Of a stretch of DNA of 7,856 nt, positions 1 to 5,976 are shown piece by piece. Both the position numbers and the translations under genes were made by a program. This stretch comes from Bacillota bacterium (GTDB taxonomy: Bacteria; Bacillota; Clostridia; Lachnospirales; Lachnospiraceae). Location: the NCBI GenBank assembly GCA_023424995.1, contig JAFADH010000078.1, positions 1 through 7,856 of the forward strand, written 5' to 3'. The first letter of the stretch is position 1; the number at the start of each line of letters is the position of its first letter. Under the pieces are notes generated by a model. The model saw only the letters and a program-made list of their open reading frames with translations. It was not told the DNA's origin and made no database searches.

Positions 1-295
1 GGATACATCCGGTTGGGGATATGTAGGTGAGGATATTGCGAGTCTTGTCATTGATGATACAGATGCTTCATGTATAGGCGAATATTACCGCAGACTGATT
101 CCCGCGTATTTCATGGGACTCTCAGAGCATATGGATATCTCTCAGATTGACAATCTTTATATTCGTGAGATGATTCTTATCAAGTTTGGATACAGGATAT
201 TACAGGAATATATGTTTTCCGAAGCTCAGGATGTAAAGGAAGAACAGGTATCTATACTTCAAAAAGTCTATGAGATGGAGGACGGGAAGCTTTGA
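1..295 (+). CDS. C-terminal part of an aminoglycoside-phosphotransferase-like kinase (5' end outside window)
   Basis: An open frame enters from the left edge (first full codon at position 2) and ends at the TGA at 293-295, giving 97 visible residues. The opening stretch DTSGWGYVGEDIASLVIDD resembles the conserved APH/choline-kinase-fold segment in which the Mg-binding Asp (the D of the D-x-W/D-x-G motif) is followed by a Gly and then an acidic-hydrophobic 'DIASL' turn. The rest is a helical tail rich in Tyr, Glu and Ile, as in the C-lobe of that fold. The family transfers phosphate from ATP to small hydroxylated substrates; the substrate cannot be inferred here. The N-lobe and the catalytic HGD-type loop lie outside the window. 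The stop overlaps the TTG start of the following acetyltransferase fragment (TTGA), which suggests the two were once translationally coupled. The family call is from pattern memory only and is moderately sure. Confidence 0.55.
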   Translation, partial: DTSGWGYVGEDIASLVIDDTDASCIGEYYRRLIPAYFMGLSEHMDISQIDNLYIREMILIKFGYRILQEYMFSEAQDVKEEQVSILQKVYEMEDGKL

Positions 296-417
296 GCACT
301 GTTACGATTGAGCCTTTGAATGTAAACAACTGGCTGAAAGCTTGCGAATTATCCGTTTCGGAGGAGCAGAAGCAGATATTCACTGTTCCAAATGTGTATT
401 GGAATTCTAAGTTGTAA
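292..417 (+). pseudogene. Truncated GNAT-family N-acetyltransferase (N-terminal fragment)
   Basis: Reading from the TTG at 292, the frame gives 41 residues and ends at TAA 415-417. Residues 5-36 (TIEPLNVNNWLKACELSVSE onward, then EQKQIF and PNVY) match the N-terminus of clostridial GNAT proteins of the PaiA/BltD spermidine-acetyltransferase-like group, which open with '(I)xPLxxxNWxxxxxLxVxEEQxxFV..N.YS/W'. After Trp37 the similarity stops and a stop codon follows within five codons, so the acetyl-CoA binding core (about 110 further residues) is missing. The start is TTG, overlapping the TGA of the upstream phosphotransferase. The break near position 402 probably marks the edge of inserted or rearranged DNA, with IS30 sequence beginning shortly downstream. 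The product would be non-functional. Homology to GNAT is recognised from motif memory, not a search. Confidence 0.6.
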
Positions 418-854
418 ATCGAAATGCAACTTTTTCAAGTTCAGACTGAGTGATAATTCTTATAAAATATCTATGCCGGGTGGTTGCATCCCGGCTTACA
501 AAAAGATTGTGTAAACTTAATTAGTAGTTGAGTTTCCAGTCTTTTTTGTTTTCCTTATTTCCCAGAATCATATATCCTAAAAAGGTTGGCGGCAGAATGG
601 AGGATATATGTCCAAATTTTTTACCTATGAAGAAAGACTTCAGTTACAGAAATATCTAAAGGAAAGCCTTTCTTTTGAAGAAATAAGCCGCAGGTCAGAT
701 AAGAATCCGACCACAATTTCAAGAGAAGTACGTTAGTACAGCTCTGAAGCAGCCACAGGCTATCCGGGTTATCCCTATAATGCATGCAGAAACCGTTTCA
801 ACTGTAGAAATAAAAATGTATGTGGAACAACTGTACCAGGAAAACGGCTGCACT
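403..854 (+). mobile_element. Remnant of an IS30-family insertion sequence (left part only; ends approximate)
   Basis: Between the broken acetyltransferase frame (about 402) and a truncated minus-strand gene (from about 857) lies DNA that belongs to neither. Its only coding content is the N-terminal third of an IS30-type transposase (from 608). The AT-rich lead at about 505-545 (around ttgtgtaaacttaattagta) sits where an IS30 left inverted repeat would be expected, but no right end is present to confirm it. A short GC-rich hairpin (GCCGGG/CCCGGC, 475-495) lies in the lead and has no T-tract. The rest of the transposase, including the DDE catalytic core, and the right end are gone, so the element cannot move. 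Exact boundaries are inferred from where protein similarity to the flanking genes stops. Confidence 0.5.
608..853 (+). pseudogene. IS30-family transposase, 5' fragment with in-frame stop
   Basis: The ATG at 608 is preceded by GGAGG at 599-603. Residues 1-42 begin MSKFFTYEERLQLQKYLKES and continue through EEISRRSDKNPTTISREVR, the typical N-terminal helix-turn-helix of IS30 transposases. A TAG at 734-736 then interrupts the frame exactly where the family usually has Lys (AAG to TAG fits one substitution). The same frame continues with family-like sequence (YSSEAATGYPGYPYNACRNR, then a Cys/Asn-rich stretch to NVCGTTVPGKRLH) up to a TGA at 854-856. Only about 82 of roughly 330-350 codons remain, and the DDE catalytic domain is absent. 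The nonsense mutation plus the truncation show an old, dead copy. The identification as IS30 is confident; the precise subgroup is not known. Confidence 0.78.
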
Positions 855-963
855 GAGGTCCAATATAGATGTTGTTTCCGAATTCAATCTCTTCAAAGCC
901 GCCTATTTCTCCGGAAACGATCTGAATATTTTTTTCAGCATCATAATATAAATAATTCTCCAT
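855..963 (-). pseudogene. 5' fragment of a minus-strand gene truncated by the IS30 remnant (possible hexapeptide-repeat protein)
   Basis: A frame starts at ATG 963 (minus) with a good ribosome binding site (GAGGTG, about 8 bases upstream) and follows the esterase stop by only 13 bases, so it was the next gene of the same operon. About 36 residues look native (MENYLYYDAEKNIQIVSGEI, then GGFEEIEFGNNIYIGPQ). From about position 856 the frame merely reads the antisense of the IS30 transposase, so the annotated end is the junction rather than a stop codon. The string FGNNIYIGPQ resembles the first turn of a left-handed beta-helix (hexapeptide acyltransferase), but one turn is too little to assign a family. 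Function unknown; the protein is almost certainly non-functional. Confidence 0.5.
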
Positions 964-976
964 GTTTTTTTCACCT

Positions 977-2071
977 CTATTTCAATATTCCGATCATTGC
1001 CAAATGAAAATTTGTGCCCTTGCATTCTTCACGATCACCATGAAAGGTCTCCAATTCAAAGTAATGCATACCTGCCGGAAGATCATCCATAAGATTGTCA
1101 AGCTTGAACCATCCGGCATCTCCGCACCAATCAGGCCTTTCCCGATGGACAGGCATCCATTCCCCTGAGTCTATCCTGTATTTGAATTCCGCAGAGGTTT
1201 TTCCAAAAACAGTTGCAAGGGAAACGCCTTCCCCGACGAATTTAAAGGATAAACAGGCCCCAACTGCTGAAGTTGACAAGACTCTGTCAACCCAGAAGGT
1301 GTCGGTCCAGCGGATAATTTTCCAAGGCCCCTGTGTTCTAACTTCAGAAAAAGGCAGTATGCAGGCATTTTCCCAATGATCCGTAAACATTGGTGCAGGC
1401 AGAGGAGGATTGTTCTCTGGTTTGACTATGCCGGGTGCAGGAAGGAATTCTTTCTCAAGATAATCAATTACACTCTGTCCGTAACTGTAGCTCCCACGGT
1501 TCCGGGGATGCAGTCCGTCCGGAAGCCATTCCTGCCATTGCATTTGTCCTCGAAGAACTTCATTAAAAGCGTAGAGCCCCATCCATACAGAGCTTATACC
1601 ATAATAGTCTGCGATTTCTTCAAACTCTGCAATTGAGGCCGGTACTCTTAGATTGATCATATCAGAATACATCTGCTGTCTGAAAGTGTATACAAGTACA
1701 ATGTCTCTGGATGCCCCGGATAAAAGCTTTCTGATTAGGCCCTCCCGTGTTCTGTTTCTCTTTTCCGTTGGCGTAAACCAGTCATTTACGGCATATTCTA
1801 CAAAAACCAGATCACAGTTTCTGTCAATAATATCTCTTTGTACACGGAATACACCCAAATCACTTGCTGTTCCGCTGATCCCCGCATTTTCAACATTGAT
1901 GCGGACATCCGGAAATGAGTCCATGAACCAGTTTATTACAGATTCCGGCCAATTGTGACAGCCTGTTTGTTCGGTAATTGAGCCTCCGATAAACCCAATT
2001 GTAACTTCTCCGTGTTTTATTTGATTTAAAGTGTTCACAAGCGCTTTCCTGTGTTTTATAATACGATTCAT
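977..2071 (-). CDS. SGNH/GDSL-type esterase with extra C-terminal module (probable carbohydrate deacetylase)
   Basis: A 364-residue cytosolic-looking protein (no signal peptide). An ATG eight codons upstream (2095) is open, but the ATG at 2071 follows a GAGGTGG ribosome binding site by 4-5 bases and is preferred. The four SGNH blocks are visible (numbering from 2071): GGS (Ser31) in FIGGSITEQ, block II NAGISGTASD (Asn62, Gly67), block III EYAVND (Asn96) and block V PDGLHP (Asp185, His188). The family hydrolyses ester bonds, often acetyl groups on oligosaccharides, using Ser-His(-Asp) with the Gly and Asn forming the oxyanion hole. About 130 residues after residue 220 form a Trp/Phe-rich, probably beta-sheet region of unknown role. 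It resembles the jelly-roll partner of CE2 esterases but lies on the C-terminal side. The gene diverges from the sensor/transport operon, which suggests it processes the same sugar after uptake. The substrate is an inference from context. Confidence 0.82.
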   Translation of the reverse strand: MNRIIKHRKALVNTLNQIKHGEVTIGFIGGSITEQTGCHNWPESVINWFMDSFPDVRINVENAGISGTASDLGVFRVQRDIIDRNCDLVFVEYAVNDWFTPTEKRNRTREGLIRKLLSGASRDIVLVYTFRQQMYSDMINLRVPASIAEFEEIADYYGISSVWMGLYAFNEVLRGQMQWQEWLPDGLHPRNRGSYSYGQSVIDYLEKEFLPAPGIVKPENNPPLPAPMFTDHWENACILPFSEVRTQGPWKIIRWTDTFWVDRVLSTSAVGACLSFKFVGEGVSLATVFGKTSAEFKYRIDSGEWMPVHRERPDWCGDAGWFKLDNLMDDLPAGMHYFELETFHGDREECKGTNFHLAMIGILK

Positions 2072-2076
2072 CCGTC

Positions 2077-2083
2077 CACCTCT
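2077..2083 (-). promoter_or_regulatory. Ribosome binding site deciding the esterase start
   Basis: On the minus strand GAGGTGG ends about five bases before the ATG at 2071. The longer in-frame alternative ATG at 2095 has no comparable purine-rich site upstream (CAAACGGGACA), and its eight extra residues (MLFIRGGR) are partly the translation of this ribosome binding site. The shorter start is therefore preferred. Confidence 0.75.
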
Positions 2084-2111
2084 GATAAACAACATTGTCC
2101 CGTTTGGTTTT

Positions 2112-2140
2112 ATTGTAATAGGTTCTGATGAAAAAAGAAT
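2112..2140 (-). promoter_or_regulatory. Tentative promoter of the esterase gene
   Basis: On the minus strand TACAAT (2117-2112) is a five-of-six match to a -10 box and is preceded by TAT. Seventeen bases upstream is ATTCTT (2140-2135), a poor -35. A weak -35 fits a promoter that needs an activator, and the repeated CTAATAAAT motif (2157-2177) lies directly upstream. The leader to the ATG would be about 35-40 bases. This is a visual prediction with low certainty. Confidence 0.3.
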
Positions 2141-2156
2141 TGTTATTTTTTTGTTG

Positions 2157-2177
2157 ATTTATTAGCTATTTATTAGC
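2157..2177 (-). promoter_or_regulatory. Tandem TAATAAAT motif upstream of the esterase, matching the binding-protein promoter motif
   Basis: Read on the minus strand, CTAATAAATAGCTAATAAAT contains CTAATAAAT twice with an 11-bp period. The first copy with its downstream bases (TAATAAATAGCTAAT) differs from the repeat upstream of the binding-protein gene (TAATAAATAGTCAAT, 5977-5991) only by an inverted TC/CT pair. Two promoters of one gene cluster sharing 13 of 15 bases suggests a common regulator, most simply the AraC-type response regulator encoded between them. The region is AT-rich, so some similarity is expected by chance. The binding role is inferred. Confidence 0.45.
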
Positions 2178-2225
2178 TTGAGAAAGCAATCTTATATAGG
2201 ATTTAGCTTTTATCTTTCTTTTACC

Positions 2226-2239
2226 CGGAAAACTTTCCG
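2226..2239. repeat. Short perfect palindrome CGGAAA-AC-TTTCCG in the divergent intergenic region
   Basis: Six-base arms around a two-base centre form a compact dyad that could serve as a dimeric repressor operator. It lies midway between the esterase gene and the sensor operon. It is not followed by a T-run on either strand, so a terminator is unlikely. No regulator can be assigned from the sequence. Confidence 0.3.
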
Positions 2240-2243
2240 TTCC

Positions 2244-2298
2244 ATAAAGTCAATTACGGTTGAAATCTTTACCTTCAGTCGATAATAATTGACTTTAT
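2244..2298. repeat. 13-bp perfect inverted repeat upstream of the response regulator gene
   Basis: ATAAAGTCAATTA (2244-2256) is matched exactly by its reverse complement TAATTGACTTTAT (2286-2298) across a 29-base loop. The centres are 42 bp apart, four helical turns, so both copies face the same side of the DNA, as expected for a cooperatively bound pair. Each copy contains AGTCAAT, the same core seen in the repeat upstream of the binding-protein gene (AAATAGTCAATAAA). It ends 37 bases before the predicted -35 of the regulator operon. Autoregulation by the response regulator is a reasonable inference, not shown. Confidence 0.45.
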
Positions 2299-2335
2299 AT
2301 TATTTATCGGATAATTTGGAAGAGTCAGGTGTAAA

Positions 2336-2364
2336 TTGCGAATAGTTATGTTACGCTGTATTTT
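2336..2364 (+). promoter_or_regulatory. Candidate promoter of the response regulator/sensor kinase operon
   Basis: TTGCGA (2336-2341), a 17-base spacer and TATTTT (2359-2364) give four of six matches at each box with ideal spacing for a housekeeping sigma factor. The leader to the annotated ATG would be roughly 60 bases. An exact 11-bp direct repeat GGAAGAGTCAG (2318-2328 and 2389-2399) brackets the promoter. This is a visual prediction; other AT-rich hexamers in the region could also serve. Confidence 0.4.
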
Positions 2365-2431
2365 ATTGATCTGATTGCAGAATATACAGGAAGAGTCAGA
2401 AGAAGGAAATTAAAAATAAACGGGAAGGAGC

Positions 2432-2456
2432 GTATGGTCCGGTTCTTTGACCATAC
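2432..2456 (+). promoter_or_regulatory. 8-bp hairpin over the annotated start codon of the response regulator
   Basis: GTATGGTC (2432-2439) pairs perfectly with GACCATAC (2449-2456) across a nine-base loop. The stem buries the ATG at 2434, starts two bases after the GGAAGGAG ribosome binding site (2423-2430), and ends 13 bases before the second possible start (ATG 2470). It could limit translation from 2434, or act as a DNA operator. Which of these applies cannot be told from sequence. Confidence 0.45.
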
Positions 2457-3978
2457 AATACAAGGTGTTATGGGATATAGAATTATGGTTGTAGAAGATA
2501 AATCAACGATTCGAAAAGGCATTATTAAGATGATGGATACCGCAGCTCATGGGATTGAATCGGTCATTGAGGCTTCAAGCGGGTCAGAGGCTTTGGAACT
2601 GGCAAAATCCAATAAGCTGCATATTATCCTGACCGACATAAGAATGCCTGATGGGGATGGAATCACACTTCTTTCACAGGTAAGAAATTTATTTCCGGAC
2701 ATTCAAACGATTGTAATCAGCGGCTATGATGATTTTAATTTTGTAAAAAAGGCCATGATCTATGGCAGTGTGAATTATATTCTGAAGCCTACCGACCCGC
2801 TTGAATTGAATGAAAGTATCGCAAAAGCGATTTCCATCATTAAAGAGCGTGAAAAAGGCTTCTACGATACCAATGGAAAGAAAATAAAGTATTTTCAGAG
2901 AAAAATAAAAAATGAAGAGGTTAAAGAAGAATCGGATTTTATGCAGCAATACAAAAAGAATTTATTTTGTATCGTCGTTACAATCAATTCGGATCAGGCC
3001 GTAAAAAATAGCTTTATTTTAGAAAAAAAACACCACGAAGTGTTTCAATTCAAACAGGGAAAAATTGAGGTGTTTCTATTCAGCGAAAATAGCTTTTTTG
3101 ATGCGGCCATATTTGAAAAAAGGGTGACCGAAGAAATTGTGCAAATTCAAAGACAGGGCAATGACAAGGAAATAATAAAATTTGGAATCGGAGCTGCCAT
3201 TTTGGGAGACGATAACCTGAAGCATGCTTATGACACCGCAATTGAAGCGCTGACCTATACCATGTTCATGCAAAATTCGATTGTGTCGTTTAATCAAATC
3301 GGAAACCGAAAGGAGTATTCCGTTCATCTGTCAGAGGTAGAAAATGACCTGATTCTGAAAGTCACCTCCGGAAATGATACGGATACGGTTCAAATTCTGA
3401 ACAGGCTGTTTGAAAATACGATTACGGAGGACGTGTCCGTAAAAACCATCAAAAAAATGCTGTTGAGTCTGTGTTTATTGCTTAACAAATTGGATACCGG
3501 CTTGTCGGAAGAGATTATTGAGTTTTCTCAGAAGATTAATAATCCCGAATATATCCTCTTATTTCAATCGTTTGACCGTATAAAAGAACTGGTTTGCAAT
3601 TTGTTCCGTTTTACGGCCCGGGAATATGTCCGTACTTCGGGGAGCCAAAAAGGGCTGGTTGAGAAGGTGAAAGAGTATATACACATCAATTTCGGTAAAC
3701 CGATTTCACTGGAAAGCATTGCCGAGGATTTTCATGTGAATGCATCCTATCTCTCCAGCCAGTTCAAAAAGTATACCGGTAAGAACTTTAATTTTTATCT
3801 TAATGAGATCAGGATTGAAAGGGCAAAGGACTTTTTGATGGCATATGCTCTGAATTTGCAGCAAATATCAGAACTGACCGGATATAAGGATCAGGTGCAT
3901 TTCTGTAAAGTATTTAAAAAGCTGACGGGAATGACTCCGAAAGAATATAAAGCCATGCGGCAGGGAGACAAAGTATGA
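2434..3978 (+). CDS. YesN-type response regulator (receiver domain plus AraC-family DNA-binding domain)
   Basis: A 514-residue cytosolic transcription factor. The receiver domain spans about residues 16-135: acidic pair E21/D22, phospho-acceptor Asp68 in ILTDIRMPDGDG, Ser96 in VISGYDD and Lys118 in LKPTD. A family-typical variable region of about 250 residues follows. The C-terminus (408-510) is a two-helix-turn-helix AraC/XylS domain, with helices around 425-446 (SLESIAEDFHVNASYLSSQF) and 475-497, closing with the usual FKKLTGMTPKEYK signature. The length fits the YesN group. The annotated ATG has GGAAGGAG only three bases away. The ATG at 2470 (MGYRIMVVEDK) matches the usual family N-terminus better but has only a weak AAGGTG, so the start is uncertain by 12 codons. 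It is partnered with the overlapping sensor kinase and probably activates the neighbouring sugar-uptake operon. Effector sugar unknown. Confidence 0.93.
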   Translation: MVRFFDHTIQGVMGYRIMVVEDKSTIRKGIIKMMDTAAHGIESVIEASSGSEALELAKSNKLHIILTDIRMPDGDGITLLSQVRNLFPDIQTIVISGYDDFNFVKKAMIYGSVNYILKPTDPLELNESIAKAISIIKEREKGFYDTNGKKIKYFQRKIKNEEVKEESDFMQQYKKNLFCIVVTINSDQAVKNSFILEKKHHEVFQFKQGKIEVFLFSENSFFDAAIFEKRVTEEIVQIQRQGNDKEIIKFGIGAAILGDDNLKHAYDTAIEALTYTMFMQNSIVSFNQIGNRKEYSVHLSEVENDLILKVTSGNDTDTVQILNRLFENTITEDVSVKTIKKMLLSLCLLLNKLDTGLSEEIIEFSQKINNPEYILLFQSFDRIKELVCNLFRFTAREYVRTSGSQKGLVEKVKEYIHINFGKPISLESIAEDFHVNASYLSSQFKKYTGKNFNFYLNEIRIERAKDFLMAYALNLQQISELTGYKDQVHFCKVFKKLTGMTPKEYKAMRQGDKV

Positions 3979-5750
3979 TGATAACCTATATTAAAAAATG
4001 GCTCAATTCATCCCTATTCAAAAAGCTGTTTATTTCTTACACGATTGTAGTTATTATACCTGTTTTGCTGATAACCTATTATACTTACAACCGATTTGAA
4101 TATGAGACGGAATATAATTACCAGGTATCCAGCAATGCCCTGCTGGGGTCCATTGAGTCAAATATCAGCCTGTATTTTAGTGAATTTGAACGGGTAACTG
4201 CAAATGCGCTGATTTCAAAGAACATACAGGATATCCTTAAAAGCAGGGATTATGAATTCAGCCGGGAGCAGAGACAGATTGTCTTTGATAAATTCAGAAC
4301 AGATGTTCTTGGCAGGAGAGCGGATGTTGATGACGTCTATCTGATTGGCTTGGATAATTATATATATTATCTGAACGGCTCCTTTCCCATTCTGTACAAA
4401 AAAGATGTAAAAGCATCGGAATGGTTCGAAAAAATTGCAGCGACAGACGGACAGCAAATAATATCCTTTGGATTCAGCTCTTTAAATGACATATTTCCTA
4501 AAAATCACAAGGTCATATCGATTGCAAGGCTGCTCAAGGATTCTGAAATGAAACCGATAGGGGCAATCATTATCGAGTTGGAGCTGGATAAGTTCAGCAG
4601 GTTGTTTGCGAATTCCCTAGCAGGTGAGAAAAGGCTGGTCATCACAGATTCATCGGAAAAAATTTTATATGATCAAAATTACGACAGCATTGGTTTACCG
4701 GTTCAAACGGTATATTCGGGAATCTTCAATAAAAATGGAGCAATCCTTAAAACCACCTCCGACGGCGAACTTCATATCTCGAGTACAAAAACCGATGCAG
4801 GCTGGAATTTGATTCTTCTGAGCAAGGGTAATGAATTGAGGGGGGTACAATTTAATATAGCATTTCCCACACTGGTGATCGGCTGCCTTTGCGTGGTTGT
4901 GTTTATGCTGCTGTCACTGCTTTTTACAAAAAACATTACCAAACCTGTAAAAGATTTGCGCAAGTCGATGGCACGGGTTGAAGAAGGAGATTTTACCATT
5001 GATGAAAATATGAAATTCGAAGGGGAATTGGGCGAGCTGGCCATAAGCTATAACCGAATGGTCAAAAAAATAAACGATCTTATCAACGAAGTATATGTTT
5101 CCAGGATACATATGCTGGATTCGGAGTATCGGGCACTTCAGGCACAAATTAATCCGCATTTTTTATTTAATGTTCTTGAAGAAGTAAACTGCCTGGCACA
5201 ATTAGAGGAGAGCGAGCGAATTTCAAAAATGGTAAGGAAGCTGGCAAAAACGTTCCGGTACTGCATCGGGAACGGGGATGAAATGGTGGAACTCAGGGAA
5301 GAACTGGAAAATGTGAGGAATTATGTCTTCCTTATTACAGAAGCTTACGATGACAACTTTAGTTTTTCTGTGGATGTGGATCCGGATCTGCAAAAACTCA
5401 AGGTTCCCAGGCTAATACTGCAGCCAATAGTAGAAAATGCAATTATTCATGGTGTGGACAAGACAAGCAGAAGCGGAGTAGTTAAAATTACCGCGAATGC
5501 AAGCAACGATGTCCTGGCCATTTCCGTTTTCGATAACGGATGCGGCATCGAAGATAATGTTTTGGCACAAATGATTGAAATGATGAATGGCGATGACCCG
5601 GAAGTGTTTTATAAAGGCCCGGAAAGAAAATCCATTGGTCTGTTGAATATCCATAAACGAATCCGGATACTGTATGGAAACGCATACGGAATTATAATTA
5701 ACACCCTGCCCGGCGAATCCACCGAAGTCATACTGACGATCCGTATTTAG
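3975..5750 (+). CDS. YesM-type membrane sensor histidine kinase
   Basis: A 591-residue sensor. TM1 is about residues 18-38. An extracellular domain of about 255 residues, probably Cache-like as in the family, follows, then TM2 (about 295-317). Next come a HAMP linker (about 318-372, opening TKPVKDLRKSM) and the His_kinase domain with phospho-acceptor His395 in QINPHFLFN. The ATPase part has the N-box LQPIVENAIIHG (Asn488), DNGCGI (520-525) and a glycine motif SIGLLNIHKRI (553-563). All residues expected for activity are visible. The ATG overlaps the regulator's TGA (ATGA), with GGGAG seven bases upstream, so the two are co-translated. It probably senses an extracellular sugar directly or through the lipoprotein encoded next, and phosphorylates Asp68 of its partner. 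A second ATG immediately follows the first. No intrinsic terminator with a T-run follows; a palindromic element begins ten bases after the stop. Confidence 0.94.
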   Translation: MMITYIKKWLNSSLFKKLFISYTIVVIIPVLLITYYTYNRFEYETEYNYQVSSNALLGSIESNISLYFSEFERVTANALISKNIQDILKSRDYEFSREQRQIVFDKFRTDVLGRRADVDDVYLIGLDNYIYYLNGSFPILYKKDVKASEWFEKIAATDGQQIISFGFSSLNDIFPKNHKVISIARLLKDSEMKPIGAIIIELELDKFSRLFANSLAGEKRLVITDSSEKILYDQNYDSIGLPVQTVYSGIFNKNGAILKTTSDGELHISSTKTDAGWNLILLSKGNELRGVQFNIAFPTLVIGCLCVVVFMLLSLLFTKNITKPVKDLRKSMARVEEGDFTIDENMKFEGELGELAISYNRMVKKINDLINEVYVSRIHMLDSEYRALQAQINPHFLFNVLEEVNCLAQLEESERISKMVRKLAKTFRYCIGNGDEMVELREELENVRNYVFLITEAYDDNFSFSVDVDPDLQKLKVPRLILQPIVENAIIHGVDKTSRSGVVKITANASNDVLAISVFDNGCGIEDNVLAQMIEMMNGDDPEVFYKGPERKSIGLLNIHKRIRILYGNAYGIIINTLPGESTEVILTIRI

Positions 5751-5752
5751 AA

Positions 5753-5966
5753 ATGATATGATTTGCCCGACAAATGGCTGAATTCAGGTAATATAATGAA
5801 TATTCATGCATATATATTCATCTGGACTTGTGCAGAAGCTTTGCTTCTGTACCCTAACGGGAATACAAGGTAATCCCCTAAGGCCAGTCTGCGCCATCTG
5901 AATATATATACACAAATATTCATCTTTGCAGGTTTTGGGATCCATTTGCCGGGCAAATCATGATAT
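5753..5966. mobile_element. MITE-like 200-bp palindromic element with target-site duplication
   Basis: The element proper is 5760-5959. Its ends are an 18-bp terminal inverted repeat, GATTTGCCCG-A/G-CAAATGG, with one mismatch. It is flanked by an exact 7-bp direct repeat ATGATAT (5753-5759 and 5960-5966), the signature of transposition. A second pair of arms lies inside: 5796-5825 against 5895-5923, including TATATATTCA/TGAATATATA. The 70-base core holds two hairpins, CAGAAGC-ttt-GCTTCTG (5833-5849) and GGGA-a-TAC-aag-GTA-a-TCCC (5859-5877), joined by short single-stranded linkers containing CCCTAA twice. No coding frame of note exists, so it depends on a transposase elsewhere. It lies three bases after the kinase stop (counting the duplication) and ten bases before the activator repeats of the next promoter. 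It matches no named element known to me. Confidence 0.75.
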
Positions 5967-5976
5967 AAATAAAAAC

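Noticed and set aside
440..468. TTCAGA-17-TAAAAT as a promoter driving the IS30 fragment
   Set aside because: The -35 is weak, the region is AT-rich and the downstream gene is dead, so there is no functional support.
475..495. GCCGGG/CCCGGC hairpin as an intrinsic terminator
   Set aside because: No T-run follows (TTACAAAAAG), and the stem is only six base pairs with a nine-base loop.
734..736. In-frame TAG in the IS30 transposase read as possible pyrrolysine or programmed read-through
   Set aside because: The gene is also truncated at its 3' end and lacks its catalytic core. A single AAG-to-TAG change in a decaying copy is the simpler explanation.
1095..1958. Several plus-strand open frames opposite the esterase gene
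   Set aside because: They are antisense shadows of a gene with complete catalytic motifs. They lack ribosome binding sites and family-like sequence.
2035..2052. Catabolite response element (cre)-like AAGCGCTT inside the esterase gene
   Set aside because: Only the central AAAGCGCTT fits. The outer TG and CA positions of the cre consensus are wrong, with about five mismatches in all.
2490..2502. Receiver motif VEDK instead of the usual VDDE as a sign of a degenerate regulator
   Set aside because: Both acidic positions (Glu, Asp) are retained and the phospho-acceptor Asp, Ser and Lys are all present, so normal phosphorylation is expected.
5850..5890. Resemblance of CCCTAACGGG and CCCTAAGG in the palindromic core to the CCUAA segment of twister ribozymes
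   Set aside because: The other conserved twister segments, including the opposite GGAGGG-like strand and the pseudoknot partners, cannot be found in the core.
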